Source: Kalaharituber pfeilii (lineage: Eukaryota > Ascomycota > Pezizomycetes > Pezizales > Pezizaceae). Taken from it: a stretch of 64,000 nt of DNA. This document shows, in pieces, positions 1 through 9,071 of this stretch. Made by a program: the position numbers and the translations under genes. The notes under the pieces are model-generated. The model had not been told where the DNA came from, searched no databases, and worked only from the letters and a program-made list of their open reading frames with translations. Position 1 is the stretch's first letter, and every line of letters starts with the position of its first letter. The DNA lies in the NCBI GenBank assembly GCA_015179045.1, contig WHUZ01000015.1, forward strand, positions 186,001 through 250,000, given 5' to 3'.

Positions 1-869
1 GCAGGCATTTTCGTGGGCTCCAAGGACGACAGAGAGAAAGTGCAAGGCCGTGCTGGCGATGAACATGAGCCACCATTCCTAAGCAGAGAGGAAATTGAGA
101 GACTTATGAAGACTCATAGCAAAATTGGAGTGACAACTGCTTTTGTTGTGGATAGAATTTGGTATGGATGCTGGAGCCGCTACGCTCCTGGGCTCACTGA
201 GGAGGAGGAACTGATATTAAAACAGTTTGAGGACGACATGAGACGTAGTGATAAGAGTAAGCCAAGTGCTATTTGATTTCCTGTACACAGACAGTATCAA
301 TAACTCTAACGTTCTCGTCAGTCCCCATGGCATCAATCAACAGATGGCGGGCAACCACTCTATCATTACTCACCAAGTTCCCTAAATACACAGAGGGTGT
401 CAGCATGCAAGCTGCTACCCTCGTAACAGATATATGTCAGACTCTTTCTCGACTACTGGTTACTCCTTCAACCACGAACGACCAGCGACCTACCACCGCA
501 GACGAGCGCTCACTCACTCGAATCCTTGAGAAGGCCATGACGCTATACGCGCAGATGCGTGGCCAGCGGAGTCGGTTCGAGCTAGTATTTCCGTCAAAGG
601 GTGATCGCTATGACTGCAGAATGATGGAAGACTCTAGCGATATTCTCGTTTATGATGAAGAGGACCTCATGGGAGGTACAGTTGGGGCAGTGGCCTTCCC
701 AGGGGTGATTAAATACGGAGAGGAGCAGGAGATCGATCGCATACCCGCAAAGGATACCAGTGATCGTCCAACAGCCGCGTCTCCTGTGCCAGCTGGTGCA
801 GCCGCAGAAAACGTGAAACCCAGGGTATTAGTGAAAGCGAGGGTCCTTTGTATAGTACCAGACGAGTAA
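1..869 (+). CDS. 3' part of an unrecognised fungal protein (two exons in window)
   Basis: The reading frame is already open at base 1, so the 5' end lies outside the window. An exon ends at 256, followed by a GTAAGC donor at 257-262, a CTAAC branch at 306-310 and a CAG acceptor ending at 321. Splicing out the 65-nt intron joins codon phases exactly and continues to the TAA at 867-869. The visible product is about 267 residues. It has a mainly helical middle (motifs FLSREEIERLM and ERSLTRILEKAM), then an acidic stretch (DILVYDEEDL) and a conserved-looking C-terminus (VKPRVLVKARVLCIVPDE). I do not recognise the family and assign no function. No signal peptide or membrane segment is visible. It is convergent with the candidate gene at 983-1705. 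Confidence rests on the clean intron and long frame. Confidence 0.6.
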
Positions 870-982
870 TGAGCAGGGAAACGTGGCGATAATATACCGA
901 TTTTGGCAGGGCCGTTTAACTTCACATATCTCAGAGATAGCTACATATCTTTTCTATACTTGTATGTTAGACTGCCATACGC

Positions 983-1705
983 TCATAGCTGAACTAAGTC
1001 CAAGACATGAAGATGAAGCAATGTGCATGTGAGGTGATCATCCTCACCTTGGAATTGCTCAATCTTTACAATATCATTTTGATTTGACATGCCGCAACCG
1101 CGTCTTTGAAGAAGGTCTTTGCCCGCCTGGGACGTTTTCGGATCGCATTCCACTAAGCTATCTATTTCCATGGCAAGTGATCTCACTTCTTCTGGTTCAT
1201 TGGGGCGACAAGCTACTTGGCCGGGGACCAGATGCCTCAGTGCTATACGGAGGCCGCTAGGAGCAAGAAAGCAAGTACATGCTCATTAATCACGTTAGCT
1301 GATATAGCTGGACGTTGAAAGGACCAAGACTGGAAGAGGGTGTAGATGTGCTTCGGTATCTGAGCTCGATAAAAGAGGACGTATACTTGCATGAGCTTGC
1401 ACATCAAGTACATAGCAACCAAGCGGGCCAAGCCAAGAATGGCTTACAAAGGACTTTCACGTGATCCGCCCGCTTTCAAAGTTATCGAGCATTACAACCT
1501 TATATATCTCACACGCAACTACTGTCCATCATTGCCGCACTATGTAAACAGCTTCCACTCATCATTATCGAGCATGCGCAACGCTTACCTGCACAGCACC
1601 TGTATGACACCACCACCCGTGTGTCTCTAGAACAACCTCCAGTGTCCAGAAGCACTTTCGGTCTTCGGCGCATCGCCAGGTATAACTCAATGTTGTTGCA
1701 ACCAT
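983..1705 (-). CDS. candidate four-exon gene, 176 aa, unknown function
   Basis: This model was built by hand. Exons are 1705-1589, 1498-1461, 1395-1294 and 1256-983, with introns of 90, 65, 37 and so on bases all starting GT and ending AG; phases join correctly and the stop is at 985-983. The start ATG (1705-1703) follows an in-frame TGA. The product contains a Trp/Cys-rich N-terminus (KCFWTLEVVLETHGWW), a Ser/Thr-rich middle and an acidic, helical C-terminus (NEPEEVRSLAMEIDSLVECD). I do not recognise it and no targeting signal is seen. The 37-nt third intron is unusually short, which is the weakest point. The alternative is a decayed gene whose fragments happen to join. It converges on the gene ending at 869 and diverges from the gene starting at 1877. 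Confidence 0.4.
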
Positions 1706-1876
1706 GTTTCAAGTACTCATGCTCGTCGCCAGCGAATGCTGATGTTGACGTTCAAAGCCTCCTGGTTACCGCATACATCAACACTGGCAACGCTTAGTGT
1801 CTACTACCAAACAACAGGTTCATTACCTTAAGTTCCTTTCGAAAACACAACGCAACAATATATCGCAACCATAGCA

Positions 1877-3839
1877 ATGCAGAATCCCAGGACTAGGCCT
1901 TCCACGCAACATGAATTTGCCCCTGGCCATTCTCAAAGCAATGTTAATAGCAGTTATATAAATACTCGTCTGTTACGGAATGCGCCCAGACCCTATGGCC
2001 GTCCGCCCGATAGTCAGACCTTCGATCAAGCCACGGCGTGGCCACAGCCCTCGGCCGATCCTCAAGAGCATTTGGCCTCTCCACGTGCCAATTGGTTGTC
2101 TACAAGAAACTGTCGGAATCTACGCTCTGTCTCAGGCCCGCACAGTGTGGACCATCACCAATTTCGCGACAGATTTAACCAAACTCCAAGTCCTGTTCGC
2201 CCTTCGAAGAAGTACGACGCTGCTCAGTCGAGAAAAGGCTCGGAAGATGTGCAAGTTTCATCCAGCATAGTAAAAAGGGCTGCCTTCTCTCAACCATATT
2301 TAAATGTGCCCGTAAGAGACAGGTATAAGGAAAACATCGGTAACAATGAACAAATACTTGCTCCGATGTTCTTTCCTCTGAAGTATAAAGATGGCAGCAG
2401 GCATGAAATTCCTCCAAGCAGAAACGATCACCGTGATCAATCTCGTCTCCCCATACCCAAGCTATCATTTGAGGAGCCCGATGAGATTGAGACACAGACA
2501 CCACAAGAGGAGGACACACCTATTCCAAAGCGTGGCATGCTTTCATCCGTCCTTGGAAGACAGCCAATTGTGAAGGGTAAAGCTATATCACACCCCCATC
2601 TCCGGATGTCATCGTCAGTAGCACAGCAAGATAGATTGTTGACGTCAGAGAAGCGAGACAAGCCTCGACTGTCGCTTGGTGCGATCAGAAAGTTTTCTTG
2701 GGGCAAAGGAGCAAACAAAAACCCTTCGGAGAGCGAAGAAAGCGTGGGTCATAGAAATTCACTGGATTATGTCAAGAAAGATTCCACAGTATTGGAGAGA
2801 GTAAAGCGCTTTGAGGAGCTCGGAGCAAGCAACTTAAACAAAGGGGATCAACCTATAGCTGTTTGCTCTCGTTACCCTCCTGAAGGCAAAGAGCCTTCTC
2901 AAACATTGAAGAAGCCTCATAACTGGTATAGCACATCAGCCTCCAGCTTGAGAAACTATCTTCACGGGAAGACGAAGAAGGACGCTTCCACGGCTCTTCC
3001 AGTGTCTGTCAATTTTCGCTCGGAAGAACGATCCATCGGATTTCATCCAACAAAACAAGACTTCAACACCGTTCAGGCCCCCAGCCATACGTCGTATCAC
3101 GTTAGCAAGGCAAACGAGACAATCTCCGTGAATAAAGGAAGGAGTGATATCAAAGCAAAACAACCTGATTCCAGCTTGACAATGGCCCTTCCATCAGCAG
3201 CAGATAAGAGGACAGCGAACTTCGGTGGTCATTTTGAAAAATGTATGCAGAGTGCTCAAAACGTTCCGGAAGACGCTCAAACTAGAAAACCTATGGTCAA
3301 TCGCCCTATTCAACGCACACATCCCTACGACACACCACGGAAGCAGAAAGCAGCCACTCACATTCCGCAACCTGCCTCTGGAAGCCCACGGCGAAGAGCT
3401 TATCGCAGCCATCACGATGAGTTGTGGTATGAAAACGTGACAGTACGTTTTTTGTGGTTCTTGTCTTTGTGAAGCCTCCAACTGACAGCCCGTTGTGAAG
3501 CAGAGACTTCCGACAAATACTATTGAAGCTATTCGGCCGGAAAGCACTTATCAGTACTGGATGGGTCGTTATTCCACCCTCCGTGACCACATTCGACAGG
3601 ACAGCGCTATCTCTTGTCCTATTGACAGCTACTTTCCTGATACTGAGGATGCTGGATTTATTTTGATGGTCTTCAGGCGGCTGATCAAGGATCTTGATGA
3701 TAATTCGCAACTTTATCTTCAGAGTGATTGGGAAGCTCTGAGGGCCGTCCGGGACACGATGTTGCATATTTCTTCTGAAAAGGATAAGAAAAAGAAACTG
3801 GGACTTCTCAGGAAAGTCAATGACAGTGATAGCGATTGA
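1877..3839 (+). CDS. conserved disordered fungal protein, 633 aa, two exons
   Basis: Exon 1 is 1877-3442. A GTACGT donor (3443) and CTGAC branch (3482-3486) lead to an acceptor at 3503 (CAG) or 3500 (AAG); both keep frame, and exon 2 ends at 3839. Most of the 522 residues from exon 1 are Ser/Pro/Arg/Lys-rich and predicted disordered. The exon junction lies inside the only compact region: ENVT, then RLPTNTIEAIRPESTYQYW and MGRYSTLRDHIRQDS, followed by an all-helical tail with a Lys run and an acidic end (NDSDSD). Fungi have many proteins with a disordered N-terminus and a small helical 'GRYssLrDr' C-terminal module of unknown role; this appears to be one. Possibly cytoplasmic or nuclear, inferred only from composition. 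No catalytic motif is present. Confidence 0.75.
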
Positions 3840-4747
3840 AAAGAACAGGAGAAAGGACACGACAACCTGTTTATTAGTCAATGCAGGTTAAGGGCCTTTC
3901 GAGGCTGGAACTTGGCAGTGAGAGGTATCAAACTTGCATATATCTTCTTTTTACATTTTTTCTAGCATTATGGCTTTTCGTCCTTTGCTTCTGAGATGGC
4001 AATCTCACTATGAATTTCTGGGTAGTTCGTGTATATACTGTGGTGGCAATCCGGTGCAGACGTTTCATGCATGTTCCTATACAGCTTGACTGTGTCTTCA
4101 GTTCTGTTCGTGTATCATATAGATCTTGTAAGTAGCTTTGCCTTTTATTAGTGGGCAGGAGCCAGCAGTGAAAAATTGCAGAAGGAATAGAGATCTGAGT
4201 ACTTGCACTTTGACTATCATGATACCAGTAATCTCCTCTAGCTGCTTCCGGGATTGAGGATTTCAGTCCAGGGGTCCTGCCATGGCCCACAATTCCAAGC
4301 GGGGTTGTGTGATACCTTTTTTTTGAGAAAAGGAAAAGTAATCTCGTGCCCAAAGCCTGGAAAGAGTGCTCTGGGTCACGATTGATGTATGATGCTAACC
4401 AGACTGTGGTTTGGGAAGACCTTATTCAATATTGCACCGACACCATTCTGGGCCGCGGCTGCCAGATGCAGTAACATGCCAAATCAAGAAGTCTAAGTAC
4501 TTAATATCGCCCTAGGAGAAGTGTTGCTTACATAAGTACTTGCGTCTTGAAACTGAAAGAGGTAAGCACTAAATACATCAAGCAACATAATTGGATCGAT
4601 TTCATCGGGCTGCAGAAAGCCCATGCGCATCCCCTTGGGTCTTAACAGATCAGTGGTAATTCAGAACTTCTCCACTCCAATCCCATCACTCGAGCAATCC
4701 AATGAGCAATCCAAGGTCAATGCTTTGTGTTCAGGTTCCTCGAGCTT
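3840..4747. other. intergenic, one SINE-like fragment
   Basis: No convincing gene. Reading frames here lack splice continuity and family motifs. The stretch at 4263-4324 resembles other dispersed SINE-like tails in the window; the rest shows nothing I can name. Confidence 0.5.
4263..4324 (+). repeat. SINE-like 3' segment (copy 1)
   Basis: Carries the order seen in other copies: GGTCCTGCCATGGC, a short variable part, then AAGCGGGGTTGTGTGAT. Here it ends in a T run rather than an A run. Closest relative in the window is the copy at 31045-31130 (GACCCTGCCATGGC ... AAGCGGCGTTACGTGAT). Confidence 0.5.
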
Positions 4748-5103
4748 TTATGAGAATAGCTTAGCCCCAGTGCTCCCTTGAAGAGTCATGCTAGTGTAAA
4801 GGACTGGTAGGTATACTTACGAACGCAAATCCCGTACTTGAATTGAGGATGCAGTCTGCATTCCATACCGGCCTCCACATCACAGCAGATAACCTCAGTT
4901 TCTCCGAAGCAGCAGGTGTTGTTTTTAGGACAGCACCTTTCATGGCGAGTCAAAAAGTGCATACATAACTTTTGACCTTCAGGACATTGTGGTTCGGACG
5001 TCGGGGACGGTCCCGCAACACAACTGCCGACTGGGCTGGATCCCACTAGAGGCATCAAGTGTAAAAGAAGCCCAATTGAAAGAAAGGTGTTTGAGACCTG
5101 CAT
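4748..5103 (-). CDS. small secreted cysteine-rich protein, 103 aa
   Basis: The start at 5103 is the second ATG of the frame, chosen because it puts a signal peptide at the N-terminus (MQVSNTFLSIGLLLHLMPLV, cleavage probably near GSS-PVG). The mature part has 11 cysteines, including three CC pairs, in the order C-C-C-CC-CC-CC-C-C. This spacing recalls granulin-type disulphide ladders and closely matches the product at 7237-7623. A GTAAGT donor (4820) directly after the ICV codons implies a terminal intron; the acceptor at 4777 gives a 44-nt intron and a short tail ending at 4748. An acceptor at 4760 is an alternative. Role: an extracellular disulphide-stabilised protein, a candidate secreted effector or wall protein. 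No enzymatic motif. Function is inferred from architecture only. Confidence 0.7.
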
Positions 5104-5236
5104 GGTGAAAAGGCGAAGGCTCTTGAGACAGAAGTCGAAAGTCAATACCTAATTACTCGCTTGATGGGAACAGCCTCAGCTGGGTAACAGACACTGGTTA
5201 TTCAAGGCCTACGGACACTCTGAGGGTTGGGACGTA

Positions 5237-5251
5237 GCCTATTTTATAGCC
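5237..5251 (-). promoter_or_regulatory. TATA-like box of the Cys-rich gene
   Basis: The minus strand reads GGCTATAAAATAGGC about 135 nt upstream of the start codon at 5103, a good TATA-box match at a plausible distance. Inferred from sequence only. Confidence 0.4.
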
Positions 5252-7236
5252 ATCCAAGTTTGCCTAGGTTGTCTATTAGACCCAACGAATACTTTTAGAT
5301 CATCAACTGCTCGAGCTGGTCATGGACTCCTCGCACTTGGCAACGATTGCAGGGATGAACGAGTCATACTAGTTGGCCATACAAAGGGGAGAGACCTTGG
5401 CTTTAAAGTTTATCCCTACGGCCCAGCATGTTCAACCACCACTATTGCAAGTATTGCCATGATCCTGGCCAAGCCACTGATAAATTTCCTGCTTTGGCAA
5501 TATTTGTACGACTTCGTGGACTTAAAATAGAAATCAGCCAATCAGCGTTTTAGCGGCCAACTGTAGCGTTTTCGGCTCTTAAGCTTCCAGCCAATCGAAT
5601 TGTGCTCCAAATATCGCACATACCATCAATATCATGCCCAGTCGGATGTCTGTCCCATCGCCAGATTGTGTTACACAACTTTACGAAGAACAACTACCAA
5701 GAGTGTCTTTCTCATTTTATTATCAATTTGTACGTATATGCTTAAGGTGATCAGGTATGAAGTTTCACAAGCAGGCTATTGCACCTGTCACCTCCTGTCT
5801 CTCCAATCCGCTCAACGTTACTCAACAACCCAGCCAGATTTCCATCCTCAAAGCTAGAATTCACGAAAGATTTAAACTCACAGTATGGTGCATGAAATTT
5901 TCTGTAGCGTGGCCATGGCGTTCGCTAGCTGGCCAGTGGCACTCTGAAGCCTGCATCATTCTAGCTAGTTCAACTCTCGCCAAGCTGGGGCGCATTGCCT
6001 GCTTTAACAAATTTGCTAACCCAAGTGCGATCAATTTGCCCGGCGGAGCCCCAGCTTTGAAGCAATGCATATGCATATACTCTAATTCCTGCTGCAGCCA
6101 AGCGAAGGATGTAATTACAGGCATCTTGACAAGAGGCACTCATCTCATCCCTACCGAGGCTGCGATCCTTAGGAACTGTCCTCCGCGATATTTATAACAT
6201 ACTAACAGCGTGCGGGTACACACCTTGCTCAATAGTCTTAACGGGAAGTCGTGCATTTGCTATGGCTTAATCTACCGTTACTTTAGTCTGGTTCCGTTAC
6301 TTCAACTGTAACTTGTCATGTCAATGCTAATTTGTTCCAACTTTAAATTCCACCTCCGAGTTTTACTTACGTTGGGTACGAAGGACGAAATATCTTTTCC
6401 CGACTTCAGATAATCGGGTAACGAGTACGCCTATCCCCTTTCCATCTCCACAATTGCAATCAATATATCTAGTCTGGTTGGCACGACCGCCGACCGGACT
6501 ATAGATATAAAATTGACATTCTTGAGTAGTCTCCTCCAGTTGACGACGTAGGACCGTGACGTTTCGAATTTCAGTTGCGTGGTCCTGGGACCTGGTTCCT
6601 GTCGATCAGTACATAACAAGTCAACCAAATATTGACTTCTTGCCGATGGAAAATAAAGTCTGGTGACACTGGTACGATCTTGACAAGTTGCACGGCTATC
6701 CAACTAGGGGATTACGTATATTTTTGATAGAGTCGTCAGCTCCAACAAAACTGCTGAACGCAACACTGCTGGTTTATGCACCTTTTAACAATGTTTACTC
6801 CCCGAAAATGTTTTCCGATAAAAAAGCACTTATATTAGAAGTTGTTAGGGAGCTCAGGAGAATGCTTGCTACAGATACCCAACCAAAGCTAGATATTTTC
6901 CTGAGGGCGCTAGAAAACTCTCTTAAACTTTCGATTTAGAGCTGTGGCAATGACTATGCAGATTCCAGGTTCCAGATAACGATACAGTTATACTCTCGAA
7001 TATTTCGTAGCCGCCAATCAGAAACAGGTTTCTTCAACATTGGTCATGTCGCTGGTTGAATAACAGGCCCATTTGACAGTGGTAGCGTTCCTCGAGAGTA
7101 TTTAGAGCAGGCTCCTTCCTCTCGGTGCTAAGTGCTTTAATCTGCATCAACTGCCTCCCCTCCATTCCAGCTTAAATCGCACTGTTTCAGAACTACACTC
7201 ACATATCTGCTACCCTCTGAACCAACTGCAACAATC
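5252..7236. other. gene-poor spacer with possible relics
   Basis: Open frames at 5757-6197 (+) and 6688-6939 (+) lack recognisable motifs. The latter (83 codons, KALILEVVRELRRML) reads like a helical protein fragment and may be a relic. AGTCTGGTT motifs at 6285 and 6471 belong to the dispersed family described in the findings. Otherwise I see no gene. Confidence 0.4.
6465..6508. repeat. short imperfect palindrome containing AGTCTGGTT
   Basis: ATATCTAGTCTGGTTGG on the left mirrors CCGACCGGACTATAGATAT on the right around a short centre. It looks like a minimal foldback element or excision remnant of the AGTCTGGTT family. Confidence 0.4.
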
Positions 7237-7388
7237 ATGCACCTATACACGTGCGCCCTCTACACCATCCTCCTCCTCCTAGTCACCAAGTCTACTGCTT
7301 TCCCAGCAGCTACCTCCACAGACCTCGAGGGCAATGGCGCTCGCAACATCCACGACTACAATCCCGCCGCCACCAACGACGACGGCGA

Positions 7389-7421
<33 letters not shown>

Positions 7422-7623
7422 AGAACTAGCCATCGAATACCCGATTTCAAATTGCCGCGAGCTCAATTATCCTCCAAGTTGGGAAGCATGCTACGGAGAC
7501 TTGTGCTGCGCAGCGCTCAGCCAATGCTGCGTTGATATCAATAGCCGTAAAGGCGAGTGCTGCGTGAATGGCTCGCAGTGTAGGCTGAAGCGTGGGGTTG
7601 GTTGGACATGTGTACGCCAGTAG
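7237..7623 (+). CDS. small secreted Cys-rich protein with poly-Asp tract, 128 aa
   Basis: Single exon starting at an ATG after a pyrimidine-rich leader. Residues 1-21 form a signal peptide (hydrophobic core LYTILLLLV, cleavage near STA-FPA). Residues about 48-61 are an acidic run (DDGDD followed by 11 consecutive Asp) encoded by a GAC/GAT repeat (about 7379-7420). The C-terminal 57 residues hold a cysteine array C-C-CC-CC-CC-C-C with YGDLCCAALSQCC and GECCVNGSQC, ending WTCVRQ. Spacing parallels the protein at 4748-5103, so the two are probable relatives. No intron is needed, whereas the relative has one just after the equivalent CVR. Candidate apoplastic or wall-associated effector-like protein; the acidic tract could bind cations or basic surfaces (inference). 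Confidence 0.8.
7379..7420 (+). repeat. GAC trinucleotide repeat coding poly-Asp
   Basis: A GAC/GAT run inside the secreted Cys-rich gene. Trinucleotide slippage would change the length of the acidic tract without breaking frame. Confidence 0.8.
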
Positions 7624-9071
7624 TTGGCATGGTGGCCCTTCGCGGGCGAAGGCCGTCTGGGACGGCCGCATGTCACATGAGTTGGTGTCAGCGTTGGGAG
7701 GAAAGGGGGTTAGTCACGTACCAAGAACAAAGCGCAGAGTTCAATGCTATCTTTGAATATTTTTGCAATACACAGCTGTAGGAAATTTAATTGGGTTAAT
7801 TAGGAAGGACAGAGTGACATCCGCTGTCTACATGTAGCTTCCAGTATCTAGAAACAGAAAGAACCAGGTGCAGCCTATGCTATCTATCCCAGTACACTCA
7901 TCATACTCCGCCGCCTATGCTAGCCGGCCGAGGAACGACTCGTTCTCGGCCTAGCGCCGCCCATAGAAAAAGCTTTGTAGTTTCAGTAGAATACATATGT
8001 AGACCACATACATACATACGTTTCTTTTTTGCATATGATACATACATAAGTTTACGTACTCAAGTACCGTACTGTAGCTTACATACCCCCCTCCCCTCTT
8101 CCTCACCCACCCACTCACCCACCCACACACCCACAGTACCTACAAGTACATACATACCTTAACACGTTCCGAGAGTACTCAACGCAGAAAAACCTTCTTC
8201 CCTCCCCCCCCCCCTTTTTTTTTTGTTTTTGGTTTTTGGTTTGATACGTACATATACATACATACATACATACCCACATCCATACCTAAATACATACACA
8301 CCTACTTAAATACACACACGCACGCACATCCATATACATTCTTTTCCTCCCTCCCCCCCCCACCTCCCCATCCCCCTCCCCTCCCTTCCCCACCACCCGG
8401 CGTCGACCCAGCTCTATGTTGTCGTTGCATTTATATTGTATTGCATTGCATTTATATTGCATTGCATTGTACTATATTATATTATATTAATATTGCCGTC
8501 TGGCACAAACCCCCAGACAATCGGCCGAACCCAAAAACATCGGCACAGGGTAAACATTGTCCTGGGAAGGAAATATATAAAATAAATCCCCGCCAGCACC
8601 TGTACATCCCGCCAAACTAACGCAACAACAAACCAAAACCAAACCAACAAACCAACCAAACCAACAAACCAAAAAAACACCTCCCCCAAACCCCAAATTC
8701 CACAAACTCCCCATCCCCATAACCCCATCCCTCATACCCATACCCATCCCGCATCCTCCAAATCCCAAAACCCCCTTACCCTATCCATCTCCACACACAA
8801 CCAATATTCACCCTTCACCAACCTCCTTCCAACATTATCTACCGTAACCCCCTTTCCATGTCATATATTATAAAATCTTTATTTTTTATAGATATAATTA
8901 CTATTATTATCAACATAATGAATTACCCCCAATTCCCCAGTCCCCGAGTTTACTTATATAATTGAGGTTTCTGCCCATCCAAAAAAAAAAAAGGGCAAAC
9001 AATAATTAAACTAATGTAAATCTATCAAGACCATCACCGTTCACATACCCCCTCCCCCCCTCTAGGCCTGC
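7624..9071. other. intergenic, microsatellite-rich
   Basis: Holds CATA/TACA tetranucleotide tracts (about 8005-8160 and 8240-8335), C- and T-runs near 8200, ATTGC/TATAT repeats near 8425-8490 and CCAAA-type repeats near 8635-8680. No gene is seen; open frames reflect base bias. Confidence 0.6.

Noticed and set aside
3306..3881. 191-codon minus-strand frame
   Set aside because: Lies antisense over both exons and the intron of the two-exon gene at 1877-3839.
3928..4353. 141-codon minus-strand frame
   Set aside because: Overlaps a SINE-like repeat and has no motif or conserved composition.
8477..8768. Gly/Trp/Val-rich minus-strand frames
   Set aside because: Translation of CCAAAC/CCCAT low-complexity DNA; not protein-like.
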